A DNA stretch of 64,000 nt from an uncultured Mollicutes bacterium. GTDB taxonomy: Bacteria > Bacillota_I > Bacilli_A > RFN20 > CAG-826. The stretch is taken from NCBI GenBank assembly GCA_900540365.1, contig UQFN01000008.1:16148-80147 (forward strand), read 5' to 3'. The notes under the pieces are model-generated. The model saw only the letters and a program-made list of their open reading frames with translations. It had not been told where the DNA came from and did not search any database. Positions 42,793 through 51,326 of the stretch are shown piece after piece. The position numbers and the translations under genes were made by a program. Every line of letters begins with the position of its first letter. The first letter of the stretch is position 1.

Positions 42793-43586
42793 TTTTCTTT
42801 GATATTATAAATTTTTTCTATGGCGTTTTTAATACCATCTTCTTTAACATCGCTTGTTATAAATTTAGCTACTTTCTTAACACTATTTACAGCATTTCCC
42901 ATTGCTACACCATTAAAATTAGTAATCATTAATAAATCATTTTCAGCATCACCAAAAGTATAAACATCACTTTTTTTAATTGCTAAATAATCTGCTAAAA
43001 AATTAACTCCAGTAGATTTATCAATACCAGTATGCATAAAATCATAGAAAAATATACTACTTCTAACAACAAAATAATCTTTTTTAAGATCATCATAAAT
43101 TATTATTTTATCGACAACTTCTTTTTCACCTGCAATAATAACTTTTTCTATAACTTTATCATCTTTAAAATCACTATCTAATAAATTTAAAATGACAGTA
43201 TCGTTTAATCTTGCTTCGCTATGAATCCATTTATCATCTTTTAAATAACCAATTTTTCCATCAATAAAGCAAAAAATATTTATTTCATTAATATATTCTT
43301 GATAACGATTAAAAATTCTTTTTAAATCAGCAATTGTTAATCCATTTTCATATAATTTATTGCCTAAATAATCACAAACTAAAGCACCATTTGAACAAAT
43401 AGCATATTTTTTTCCATCTTTAAAATAATCGAGATATTTTTTTACCCCTGGAAAAGGGCGACCGCTGGCAATAACCATATAATCGCCCTTTTCTAATATA
43501 GTATTTACACTATCGATCGTGGAGGAGAGAATATTTTGATTGTAATCAATTAAAGTGCCATCGACGTCAAATGCAAATAACTTCAT
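42789..43586 (-). CDS. Cof-type HAD phosphatase
   Basis: This is a 265-residue Cof/YidA-like sugar-phosphate phosphatase. Motif I is FAFDVDGTLID, motif II is MVIASGRPF, the Lys is in the GIDKSTG region, and motif III is TFGDAENDLLMI. The C2-type cap occupies ~85-190. Such enzymes dephosphorylate hexose phosphates or FMN. It lies 2 nt after the aldolase gene in an operon fba-fba-HAD, so a role in relieving sugar-phosphate stress is plausible. Its stop overlaps that of manA. Confidence 0.9.
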   Translation of the reverse strand: MKLFAFDVDGTLIDYNQNILSSTIDSVNTILEKGDYMVIASGRPFPGVKKYLDYFKDGKKYAICSNGALVCDYLGNKLYENGLTIADLKRIFNRYQEYINEINIFCFIDGKIGYLKDDKWIHSEARLNDTVILNLLDSDFKDDKVIEKVIIAGEKEVVDKIIIYDDLKKDYFVVRSSIFFYDFMHTGIDKSTGVNFLADYLAIKKSDVYTFGDAENDLLMITNFNGVAMGNAVNSVKKVAKFITSDVKEDGIKNAIEKIYNIKEN

Positions 43587-43588
43587 AA

Positions 43589-44530
43589 TTATTTATCTAA
43601 ATGATTTGAGGAACCAAAGACGTTTCTCATTTTATCACGAACCATTTCTCTAACGTCATCTCTAGCTGGTCCTTGATATTTTCTAATTTCAAATTCTTCA
43701 GGATGCAAAGTAAAGTATTCTCTAATTTTTCCTGTCCAACAAACTCTTAAATCAGTTCCGACATTAATTTTACAAACTGCATGTCTGCTTGCTTCCCTTA
43801 ACATTGGCTCAGGAATACCAATTGCTTCTTTCATTTTTCCACCATATTTATTAACAAGTGCTAATTTATCTTGTGGAACACTACTAGAACCATGTAAAAC
43901 TAGTGGAAACCCTGGTAATCTTTCTTCAATTTCCTCTAAAATATCAAATCTTAAAGCTGGTTTTTCTCCTGGTTTATACTTAAAAGCACCATGAGCTGTT
44001 CCAATTGCAATTGCTAAACTATCAATACCAGTACGGTTTACAAATTCAACAACATCATCTGGATGAGTAAAATGACCATATTTATCTTCAACAGTTGAAT
44101 CATCTTCGATTCCGGTAATTGCGCCTAATTCACTTTCAACAACTACACCTTTAGCATGAGCATAGTCAACGACTTCTTTAGTCATTTTAATATTAGTTTC
44201 AAAATCATAAGCAGAAGCATCAATCATGACACTTGTAAATCCTAAATCAACACAATATTTACAAACATCAACTGTTTTACCATGATCTAAATGAAGTGCA
44301 ATTTCAACTCCCTCTTCTTCACCAGCAATTTTTGCCATCATCATTAAATATTTTGGACCAATATATTTAATAACGTTCTCTGTAATTTGAATAATTACTG
44401 GAGATTTTTCTAATTTAGCAGCTTCAATAACTGCTTGAAATGTTTCAAATGTATCGACGTTAAAAGCACCAATTGAATATTGACCTTTATAAGCGTTTTC
44501 AAACATTTTCTTTGTAGTAACTAATGCCAT
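43589..44530 (-). CDS. fba: Class II fructose-bisphosphate aldolase, copy A
   Basis: This 313-residue zinc aldolase cleaves fructose 1,6-bisphosphate. Catalytic Asp82 and Zn ligand His83 lie in HLDHGK. Also visible are ESELGAI, IGTAHG, VLHGSSS and INVGTDLR, the phosphate site. The opening PVIIQITENVIKYIG differs from copy B. AGAGG precedes the ATG. It is downstream of copy B by 15 nt and upstream of a Cof phosphatase. A 76-nt stretch is identical to copy B. It could also act on tagatose or sulfo-sugar bisphosphates, but the Fba type is most likely. Confidence 0.9.
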   Translation of the reverse strand: MALVTTKKMFENAYKGQYSIGAFNVDTFETFQAVIEAAKLEKSPVIIQITENVIKYIGPKYLMMMAKIAGEEEGVEIALHLDHGKTVDVCKYCVDLGFTSVMIDASAYDFETNIKMTKEVVDYAHAKGVVVESELGAITGIEDDSTVEDKYGHFTHPDDVVEFVNRTGIDSLAIAIGTAHGAFKYKPGEKPALRFDILEEIEERLPGFPLVLHGSSSVPQDKLALVNKYGGKMKEAIGIPEPMLREASRHAVCKINVGTDLRVCWTGKIREYFTLHPEEFEIRKYQGPARDDVREMVRDKMRNVFGSSNHLDK

Positions 44531-44545
44531 AAAATTTTCCTCTAA

Positions 44546-45484
44546 TTATTCGGCTTTGTTATTTGAGCCAAAAACATTAATAATTTTATCTTTAACTAAA
44601 TCATAAACTTGATCTAAAGCAGGAGTAAAGAAAGTTCTGCAATCAAATTTAGATGTAAATTCACTTAAAGATTTTCTTAATCCACCAATAAAAGCAACAC
44701 GAATGTCTGTTCCAACATTAATTTTGCAAATTGCATGTTGACTTGCTTCTTTTAACATTGATTCAGGAATACCGATTGCTTCTTTCATAGTGCCGCCGTA
44801 TGAATTTAAAATATCAAGATATTTCTTTGGAACACTACTAGCACCATGTAAAACTAATGGATATCCAGGCATTTTTTGTTCGATTTCTTCTAAAATATCG
44901 AAGCGTAATTGTGGTTTTTGACCAGGTTTAAATTTATAAGCACCATGTGCTGTACCAATTGCAATTGCTAAACTATCAATACCTGTTCTTTTAACAAATT
45001 CAACAGCATCATTTGGATGTGTGAAATTACCATATTTATCATCAACTACAACATCATCTTCAATACCAGCAATAGCGCCTAATTCTCCTTCAACACTAAC
45101 ACCTCTAGCATGAGCATAGTCAACGACTTCTTTAGTCATTTTAATATTAGTTTCAAAATCATAAGCAGAAGCATCAATCATTACGCTTGTAAAGCCTAAA
45201 TCAACGCATTTTTTGCATAATTCAACGCTTTTTCCATGATCAAGATGTAAAGCAACAGGAATTGTAAAAGTCTTCATTGCTGCATCTAATATAGGTCTTA
45301 AATAATCCTCTCCAAAAAAGTCGAGAGCACCACCAGAAATAGCAATAATAACTGGAGATTTGCAATCCTCACTAGCACGTAATACAGCCTTTAATATGTC
45401 CATGTTATCGACATTAAATGCACCTACAGCATATTTGCCTTCATATGCTTTTTTTAATAATTCTTTTGTACTTACAAGTGGCAT
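44546..45484 (-). CDS. fba: Class II fructose-bisphosphate aldolase, copy B
   Basis: This 312-residue paralogue is adjacent to copy A. It has the same motifs: HLDHGKSVELC with Asp and Zn-His, GELGAIAGIEDD, IGTAHGAYK, VLHGASS and INVGTDIR. IAISGGALDFFGEDYL is close to the usual Gram-positive FbaA. The start at 45484 follows TAGGAGG; an upstream in-frame ATG has no site. The cre operator and divergent sugar-type transporter lie 87 nt upstream, so CcpA may act in both directions. Which copy is the main glycolytic enzyme cannot be told from sequence. Confidence 0.92.
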   Translation of the reverse strand: MPLVSTKELLKKAYEGKYAVGAFNVDNMDILKAVLRASEDCKSPVIIAISGGALDFFGEDYLRPILDAAMKTFTIPVALHLDHGKSVELCKKCVDLGFTSVMIDASAYDFETNIKMTKEVVDYAHARGVSVEGELGAIAGIEDDVVVDDKYGNFTHPNDAVEFVKRTGIDSLAIAIGTAHGAYKFKPGQKPQLRFDILEEIEQKMPGYPLVLHGASSVPKKYLDILNSYGGTMKEAIGIPESMLKEASQHAICKINVGTDIRVAFIGGLRKSLSEFTSKFDCRTFFTPALDQVYDLVKDKIINVFGSNNKAE

Positions 45485-45570
45485 AAATCCTCCTAAATGA
45501 AAAAATATTTTATTTTCTATATAAGATAATAACATTTTTTTACAAAAAATAAATGAAATTTTATTACAAT

Positions 45571-45586
45571 TTGAAAGCGCTTACAA
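45571..45586. promoter_or_regulatory. cre site (CcpA operator)
   Basis: TTGAAAGCGCTTACAA matches the catabolite-responsive consensus WTGNAARCGNWWWCAW at every position. It lies between copy B of fba and the divergent ABC importer, 70 nt before the importer start. Confidence 0.85.
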
Positions 45587-45623
45587 AAAAATATTGTTTT
45601 TTGAAGAAAATTAAATCATAATG

Positions 45624-45642
45624 TATATGTCTAAAACATATA
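45624..45642 (+). promoter_or_regulatory. Palindromic operator before the ABC importer
   Basis: TATATGT-CTAAA-ACATATA is a perfect 7-bp inverted repeat overlapping the leader and touching the GGAGG ribosome site. It could bind the RpiR-type regulator encoded downstream; this is inference. Confidence 0.5.
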
Positions 45643-45655
45643 TGGAGGTTGAAAT

Positions 45656-46948
45656 ATGAAAAGACGTTTATTAATGGGTTTAACCATTGTTGGTGTTGGT
45701 TTATTATCTTTAGCCAGTGTCACATCATGTGGTGGCGAAAGTGGAAACGACACTGCTGATATTGTCGCTCAAGCTAGCCAAATGAGTCTTGCAGACCTTG
45801 AAGCTGCTGCTGAAGAAGAAATGACAAATAGTGATGACACATTCAAAGTAGTCGCTTTAACTTCTACAATGACAAGTGCCTTAAAACTATTCTCAGAAAC
45901 TTATGATTGGCTTCCAGAAAGTAAAACATATTGCAAAAACGACTATAAAGATGCTGCTTTATTTACTGCATTAGAGCAAGCTGATTCAAGTTATTTTGCT
46001 GACTTTGCTTTAATTCAAGATGCTAGAAGCTTAGCTGATTACCTTGAAGGTGGACTCTTACACAACTATGTCCCAAGTGATTATAAAGAAATGGGCTTAG
46101 CTGAAGAAGATACATATCCACTTAAAGGTATTCATTTCAACAAGATTTTCTTTGTTAACAATACCTATGATTTATACACAGAAAAGAAATTCTACAATAT
46201 TTGGCAAGTTGCTGATCCTAATGGTGTAGGTCCTGCTGCTTTAACAAGATTATCATTCCAAGATCCTACAACTGAAAGAATTAATATGAGTTTCTTACTC
46301 TCATTAATGGCACCAGAAAATGAAACTATGTTAACAACTTCATATAAAGAATACTTTGGAAAAGATTGGGCTGCTAGCGACAAATATAAAACAGTTGGTG
46401 AAGAATATGTTTATTCATTCATTAACAACATCGCTGCTTTCCATACTAGTGATGGTACAACCATGAAAGAAACTCAATATGAAGAAGAAGCAGATCTTAA
46501 TCCACACTGGGTTTATTATGGTGCTTATGCGAAGATGAAAGATGCTGCTAAGATTGGACCAGAAGTTATGGCAACTGTTGGTTGGAATTTAGACTTAACT
46601 GGTTTCAATAGTTTCATGTATACAATGTATTCACAAATCGTTAATAATGCAAAACATCCATACACTGCTTGCTTATTTGCTAGATTCATTCTTACACCAG
46701 ATTGTTACAAAGCTATGTGTTATAACAAAATTACACCTAACAAAAAAGGTGAAGAAAGCAACCAATATGGTTACTACTATCCATGTACAAATACTGCTGG
46801 CGTCGGATACAATGATAACGACTGGTCAAAAGAAGAATGGATGAAAGTTTCAGTAGTTGAAGATTACAACTACTTAAAAGATGTTAGTACTACTGTTGTT
46901 GAAGATATTAAAACTGCAGTTGCTAATAGACGTACACAATTAGCTTAA
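45656..46948 (+). CDS. ABC importer binding lipoprotein, AfuA/FbpA-like
   Basis: This is a 430-residue lipoprotein with lipobox VTSC (Cys25). A helical acidic segment follows (~35-60), then a class-F/D-type binding fold (DTFKVVALTSTMTSALKLFSETYDW, FADFALIQDARSLADYLEGG, LKGIHFNKIFFVNNTYD). It partners with a fused double permease and a PotA/FbpC-type ATPase, the arrangement of Fe3+ (FbpABC) and hexose-phosphate (AfuABC) importers. The cre site, RpiR/SIS regulator and sugar-phosphate enzymes nearby favour a phosphorylated or other sugar; that is inference. GGAGGTTGAAAT precedes the start. Confidence 0.75.
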   Translation: MKRRLLMGLTIVGVGLLSLASVTSCGGESGNDTADIVAQASQMSLADLEAAAEEEMTNSDDTFKVVALTSTMTSALKLFSETYDWLPESKTYCKNDYKDAALFTALEQADSSYFADFALIQDARSLADYLEGGLLHNYVPSDYKEMGLAEEDTYPLKGIHFNKIFFVNNTYDLYTEKKFYNIWQVADPNGVGPAALTRLSFQDPTTERINMSFLLSLMAPENETMLTTSYKEYFGKDWAASDKYKTVGEEYVYSFINNIAAFHTSDGTTMKETQYEEEADLNPHWVYYGAYAKMKDAAKIGPEVMATVGWNLDLTGFNSFMYTMYSQIVNNAKHPYTACLFARFILTPDCYKAMCYNKITPNKKGEESNQYGYYYPCTNTAGVGYNDNDWSKEEWMKVSVVEDYNYLKDVSTTVVEDIKTAVANRRTQLA

Positions 46949-46969
46949 TCAATAATAATAAGCTTTTAA

Positions 46970-46995
46970 CAAGGAAGGGCTAGGACCCTTCCTTG
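46970..46995 (+). terminator. Intercistronic hairpin between binding protein and permease
   Basis: CAAGGAAGGG and CCCTTCCTTG form a perfect 10-bp stem with a six-base loop and no T-run. It probably protects the binding-protein mRNA, like the oppA/oppB hairpin. Confidence 0.8.
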
Positions 46996-47016
46996 CCATT
47001 TTAGGAGAAATTTAAT

Positions 47017-48939
47017 ATGTTAAAAAATATTAAATTACAGTTTCTATCGTTAGTCGAATATTTTAGAACATTTTCTTGGAAAAAGTTTTTAAACAATTTA
47101 AAAACTTATTTTTCTAAACCACAAAATATTATAACTATTGTTTTTGCTATCGTTTTATGTGTCGGGGTTATTTTCCCACTTGCAACAATGGTTTTAGATT
47201 CCTTTAAAGTTCAATCTTTGACAGAAGCTAAAACTATGAATGATAGCTGGAACTTATCATTAAAAAAAGGTGATTATACTTGGGCATTATGGCCTTATGT
47301 TTTATTTAATCCTCGTAGAATGGATGTCTCTGCAACATTATTCTGGGTACCATTATATCAATCATTATTAATGGCTTTACTAGCTTGTTTTATTGCAGTT
47401 GTAATTGGTGGAGCTCTTGCATTCTTCGTTACAAGAACTAATCTTCCTTTTAAAAAATTTATTTCTACTGTATTTGTTTTCCCTTATATTATGCCTAGCT
47501 GGTCTATTGCGATGTTCTGGGAAAACTTTTTTAAGAATACTGCCGTTGACTTATCGTTGAACCAAATGGGTTTATTACAATCTTTAACTGGTATTCAAGT
47601 TCCATCCTCAATGATTTATGGCTTGGTTCCTTGTGCTATAGTTTTAGGTATACACTATGCTCCATTTGCTTATATTTTAATGGGTGGTATTTTAAGAAAT
47701 ATGGATGCTAATCTTGAAGAAGCAGCTACTATTTTAAAAACAAAGCGTATTAGAACTTTATTTAGAATTACTCTTCCTATTGTTGCTCCAGCATTAATTT
47801 CAACTATCTTGTTAGTATTTTCAAGTTCAGTTTCAAGTTATACTGTTCCTGCATTCTTAGGTGGTAACTTCAACGCTATTTCAGTTCAAATGAGATCTAT
47901 GTTAAACTCAACCGAATCAAAAGGACAAGGTTATGTTGTTGCTGTTATCTTACTTATCTTTAGTATTATAATTTTAACAGTTAATAATAGGTTCACGAGT
48001 TCGAGACGTAGTTTTACTACTGTTAGTGGTAAATCTGGGCAAATTAGTAAAATTGAACTTGGTAGAGGTAAATTATCTTGGATTAAATGGGTTATTGCTG
48101 TTTTATTAATAATCTTTGTTACTTTCTTTGCAATCGTTCCATTAATTACATTTATTTTGGAAAGTTTGGAAAGTATATCAGGAGATATTTCAACAATTAC
48201 CCTTAAATATTGGATAAGTAATGAAGACTTTGATTATCGTATTTCAAATCAAGGTCAGTCTTCAAAAGGTATTTTCCATAATTCAACAATTTGGAGTGCT
48301 TTTGGTAGATCAGTAATAGTCGCAGTTTGTGTTTCATTAATTGCTGGAACCTGTGGTATTTTAATCGGATATGCTGCTAGTAAGAAACGTCATAGTAAAG
48401 TTGCTAAATTCGTTAGTAACTGTGCTTTCTTACCTTATTTAATTCCTGCATTAAGCTTTGGTGCTATATTCTTCTCTTTATCATATGTTCCTGGCTTTGA
48501 ATGGTTAAATGCAACTCGTGGTGAAGCTAACGCGGTTATTGCTTGTATTATTTGTGGTGGTATTAAATTCTTGCCATTTGCTTCTCGTAGTGGAACAAAT
48601 GCTATGTTACAACTTTCTGGCGAAATTGAAGAAGCTGCAATTATTGTCAACGTTCCTTGGTGGAAACGTATGTCAAAAATATTATTCCCAATTCAAAAAT
48701 CAAGTTTCATAAGTTGTTATTTACTTCCATTTATCTCTGCAATGAGAGAATTAACTTTATTTACATTATTAACTGGAAGTTTCACACTTATTACAAACGT
48801 TTTACAATACTTTGATACTTATGGATTAAATCAAATTTCAAATGGAATTAACTTGTTAATTGTTTTATTTGTCATTATCGTTAACCTCTTGGTTAATAAA
48901 TTAACAGGTGCTTCTATCGATAAAGGCATTGGAGGTTAA
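47017..48939 (+). CDS. Fused double ABC permease, FbpB/AfuB/ThiP-like
   Basis: This 640-residue membrane protein contains two MetI-type permease domains, with about twelve spans in all. The first EAA loop is near EEAATILKTKRIRTLFRITLP and the second near EIEEAAIIVNVPWWKRM. An N-terminal cytoplasmic stretch of ~45 residues precedes the first span. Fused permeases are characteristic of FbpB, AfuB, ThiP and PhnU-type importers, so the ATPase dimer docks on one polypeptide. TTAGGAGAAA precedes the ATG, and the ATPase follows after 5 nt. Confidence 0.92.
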   Translation: MLKNIKLQFLSLVEYFRTFSWKKFLNNLKTYFSKPQNIITIVFAIVLCVGVIFPLATMVLDSFKVQSLTEAKTMNDSWNLSLKKGDYTWALWPYVLFNPRRMDVSATLFWVPLYQSLLMALLACFIAVVIGGALAFFVTRTNLPFKKFISTVFVFPYIMPSWSIAMFWENFFKNTAVDLSLNQMGLLQSLTGIQVPSSMIYGLVPCAIVLGIHYAPFAYILMGGILRNMDANLEEAATILKTKRIRTLFRITLPIVAPALISTILLVFSSSVSSYTVPAFLGGNFNAISVQMRSMLNSTESKGQGYVVAVILLIFSIIILTVNNRFTSSRRSFTTVSGKSGQISKIELGRGKLSWIKWVIAVLLIIFVTFFAIVPLITFILESLESISGDISTITLKYWISNEDFDYRISNQGQSSKGIFHNSTIWSAFGRSVIVAVCVSLIAGTCGILIGYAASKKRHSKVAKFVSNCAFLPYLIPALSFGAIFFSLSYVPGFEWLNATRGEANAVIACIICGGIKFLPFASRSGTNAMLQLSGEIEEAAIIVNVPWWKRMSKILFPIQKSSFISCYLLPFISAMRELTLFTLLTGSFTLITNVLQYFDTYGLNQISNGINLLIVLFVIIVNLLVNKLTGASIDKGIGG

Positions 48940-48944
48940 TAATT

Positions 48945-50360
48945 ATGCCAAGAATTGAATTAATAAATGTTACAAAAAAATGGGGTGATTTTGTCGCTGT
49001 TGAAAACTTAAACATGGTCATTGATGATCGTGCATTCATTACCTTACTTGGTCCTTCAGGATGTGGTAAAACTACTACTCTTAGAATGATTGCAGGTCTT
49101 GAAACTCCAACTTCAGGAAAAATCATTATTGATGATACTGTTGTTTTTGATAGCGAAACTGGAGTAAATGTTTCCCCTGCTAAACGTGATATTGGCTTCT
49201 TATTCCAAAATTACGCTTTATGGCCACACATGACAGTTTACAAAAACATTGCTTTTGGTCTTGAAAATTTAAAATGGAAAAAAGATAAAATTGATGCTCT
49301 TGTTACTGAAATTTGTGAAAGAAATGCTAAAGGTCAACCAATTCTTATTGTTTCTAAGAGTGGAGATAATACTAGAGAATTTGGTAAACATTTAACTGCA
49401 GTTGGTCTTATATTTGAAGTTATCAATGTTAAAAAACATGATGATGTAAATCAAATCCTTGCTAATGCTACTCAAGAAGGAAAAATTACAATTGCTAATA
49501 ATATGCCTCTTGACGAAAATAATATACCAGCTTCTAAAGATGAAGGTTTATGTATTTTAGGATTAGAAAATTTAAAATGGAAGAGAGATGACATCAACGC
49601 TCGTGTTGATGAAGTCATGAAAACTTTAAAAATTGAAGAATTCAAAGACAGATATCCAAGTGAACTTAGTGGTGGACAACAACAAAGAGTCGCTATTGCT
49701 AGAACTCTTGCTCCATCTCCAAAAGTCTTATTCATGGATGAACCATTATCTAACTTAGATGCTAAACTTCGTGGTGAAATGAGAACTGAGTTAAAAAGAC
49801 TTCATAGTGATACTAACTCAACATTTGTTTACGTTACCCACGATCAACTTGAAGCTATGACTTTAGCCACAAAAATTGCATTATTAGATAAGGGTGTATT
49901 ACAACAATACGATAGCCCATTAACAGTTTATTCTAAACCAAACAATATCTTTGTTGCTGACTTCGTTGGTAATCCAACTATGAACTTTATTCCAGCAAAA
50001 ATTACAAAAGTTAAAGCAAAAGTATTTGCAGTTAACTTCTTTGGTATTGAAGCATCTTTCGAATCAAAAGAAGATTTCGTACCATTAAGTGAAGATGTTG
50101 TTATTGGTGTTAGACCTGAATTTTTACCAATTAGAGAAAATGGTAAGATTGAAGGTTTAGCTTATTCCACTCTTCCAAGTGGTATGGAAACAACTGTTAA
50201 AATTAACTTAGATGGCGATATTTTATCTGCTGTCCAATTCGGACTTATCGATTACAAAACTGATGAAGTAATTCGCTTTGATATTATTAGTGATCACATC
50301 GTCATTTTTGACAAAGAAAGTCAAGTCCGCCTTGGTATTGGCGAAATTAAAATTAAATAA
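48945..50360 (+). CDS. PotA/FbpC-type ABC ATPase carrying a SecA-like insertion
   Basis: This is a 471-residue importer ATPase. Walker A GPSGCGKT is at 36-43, Q-loop FLFQNYALWP at 85-94, signature LSGGQQQR at 241-248, Walker B VLFMDEP, and a C-terminal TOBE domain. Between Q-loop and signature a 101-codon block is inserted. It begins and ends in near-copies of GLENLKWK (105-112 and 206-213). The insert (ERNAKGQPILI, FEVINVKKHDD, ILANATQEGKITIANNMP, EGLCILG) resembles part of the SecA second nucleotide-binding fold, from the KGQPVLVGT strand through NAKNHEREA and TIATNMAGRGTDI to GGLxVIGTE. The GRGTD motif itself is lost. GGAGG precedes the start. Confidence 0.9.
   Translation: MPRIELINVTKKWGDFVAVENLNMVIDDRAFITLLGPSGCGKTTTLRMIAGLETPTSGKIIIDDTVVFDSETGVNVSPAKRDIGFLFQNYALWPHMTVYKNIAFGLENLKWKKDKIDALVTEICERNAKGQPILIVSKSGDNTREFGKHLTAVGLIFEVINVKKHDDVNQILANATQEGKITIANNMPLDENNIPASKDEGLCILGLENLKWKRDDINARVDEVMKTLKIEEFKDRYPSELSGGQQQRVAIARTLAPSPKVLFMDEPLSNLDAKLRGEMRTELKRLHSDTNSTFVYVTHDQLEAMTLATKIALLDKGVLQQYDSPLTVYSKPNNIFVADFVGNPTMNFIPAKITKVKAKVFAVNFFGIEASFESKEDFVPLSEDVVIGVRPEFLPIRENGKIEGLAYSTLPSGMETTVKINLDGDILSAVQFGLIDYKTDEVIRFDIISDHIVIFDKESQVRLGIGEIKIK
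49263..49279 (+). repeat. Left direct repeat flanking the SecA-like insertion
   Basis: GAAAATTTAAAATGGAA is repeated exactly at 49566-49582, 303 nt (101 codons) away and in the same frame. Similarity extends imperfectly to about 42 nt. Confidence 0.9.
49566..49582 (+). repeat. Right direct repeat flanking the SecA-like insertion
   Basis: An exact second copy of GAAAATTTAAAATGGAA. It encodes the second GLENLKWK, from which the ATPase helical subdomain resumes. Confidence 0.9.
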
Positions 50361-50377
50361 TTTATAAAATTATTTTT

Positions 50378-51325
50378 ATGGAAAAGTCGAGTTCTTTGAT
50401 CCAAGAAAACCAATTTAATCTCCAAAAACCTTCTCTTTATAAAAGGATCTTTTCTGGAATAATTGATGTTGTGTTTTTCTTAATAATTACCTTGGGTCTA
50501 GAACTCGGCGCTTTTTATAGTGTTTTTGAAAGCTTAGGCTATAGAACTTATATTGAGAATGTCCAAACAATGTATAAAGATAGTCATCTTTTTACATATT
50601 CAAACGAAGACGGTTATCTTGCTTTAAATGAACTTGATCAAGATGATGTTACAACTGAAGATTATGATAATGCAATCATTTATTATTATTCAACAAATGA
50701 ATACGCTATATCTAATAACGCTCTTGAACAATATAATAAAGCAAAATTAGATTCTAATCTTTATGATGTAGTTGATGGTGAATATGTTTTAAAAGATGTC
50801 GTTAGTGAAGAAAGTGCATTAAAATTTCTTACAAATTGTTATTCGGATGCGTTAGATTTATTTTATTCTAATCCTGATTTTATTCATGATTCAAATGCTT
50901 CTCACAATATTATTTTATATGGTACTTTAATTGTAATAATACTATCCTCTTCAATTTATTATATTTTAATACCATTAATTATTAAAAATCGTGTAACTTT
51001 AGGTGAAGTTATGTTTAGATTTGTTTTAGTAAATAATGTTTCAAATACTAAAGCTACATTCAAAACATGTATAGTTCGTAATGTAGTTTTTATTTTGTTT
51101 AACATTGTAGCAACATTTTTAATTTATTTATACGTTGATTATTTAGCGTTTATTCCAATGTTTATAACAATACTAATGTTATGTTTTACTAAAAAAAATC
51201 TTACCCCACATGATTACATGTCTAATACTTATTTAGTTAGTAAAGATACCTTTGTTAACCAAATTATAGAGATAAAACATAAACCTAAAGATGACAAAAA
51301 AGATTATCATTTAGATAAAATATAA
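50378..51325 (+). CDS. RDD-family membrane protein with extracellular insertion
   Basis: This 315-residue protein begins with the RDD signature (YKRIFSGIIDVVFFLIITLG, with conserved Arg and Asp) and ends with LTPHDYMSNTYLV, the family's second motif. RDD proteins are small helical membrane proteins of unclear function. Between the first and second spans lies ~120 acidic, Tyr/Asn/Asp-rich residues, much longer than the usual loop. It follows the ABC ATPase by 17 nt and has no Shine-Dalgarno; TATAAA lies 9 nt before the ATG, so it may have its own leaderless transcript. Confidence 0.78.
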   Translation: MEKSSSLIQENQFNLQKPSLYKRIFSGIIDVVFFLIITLGLELGAFYSVFESLGYRTYIENVQTMYKDSHLFTYSNEDGYLALNELDQDDVTTEDYDNAIIYYYSTNEYAISNNALEQYNKAKLDSNLYDVVDGEYVLKDVVSEESALKFLTNCYSDALDLFYSNPDFIHDSNASHNIILYGTLIVIILSSSIYYILIPLIIKNRVTLGEVMFRFVLVNNVSNTKATFKTCIVRNVVFILFNIVATFLIYLYVDYLAFIPMFITILMLCFTKKNLTPHDYMSNTYLVSKDTFVNQIIEIKHKPKDDKKDYHLDKI

Positions 51326-51326
51326 A

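Noticed and set aside
44546..45535. Longer N-terminus for aldolase copy B
   Set aside because: The upstream ATG has no ribosome site and adds 17 hydrophobic residues not found in the family. TAGGAGG fits the ATG at 45484.
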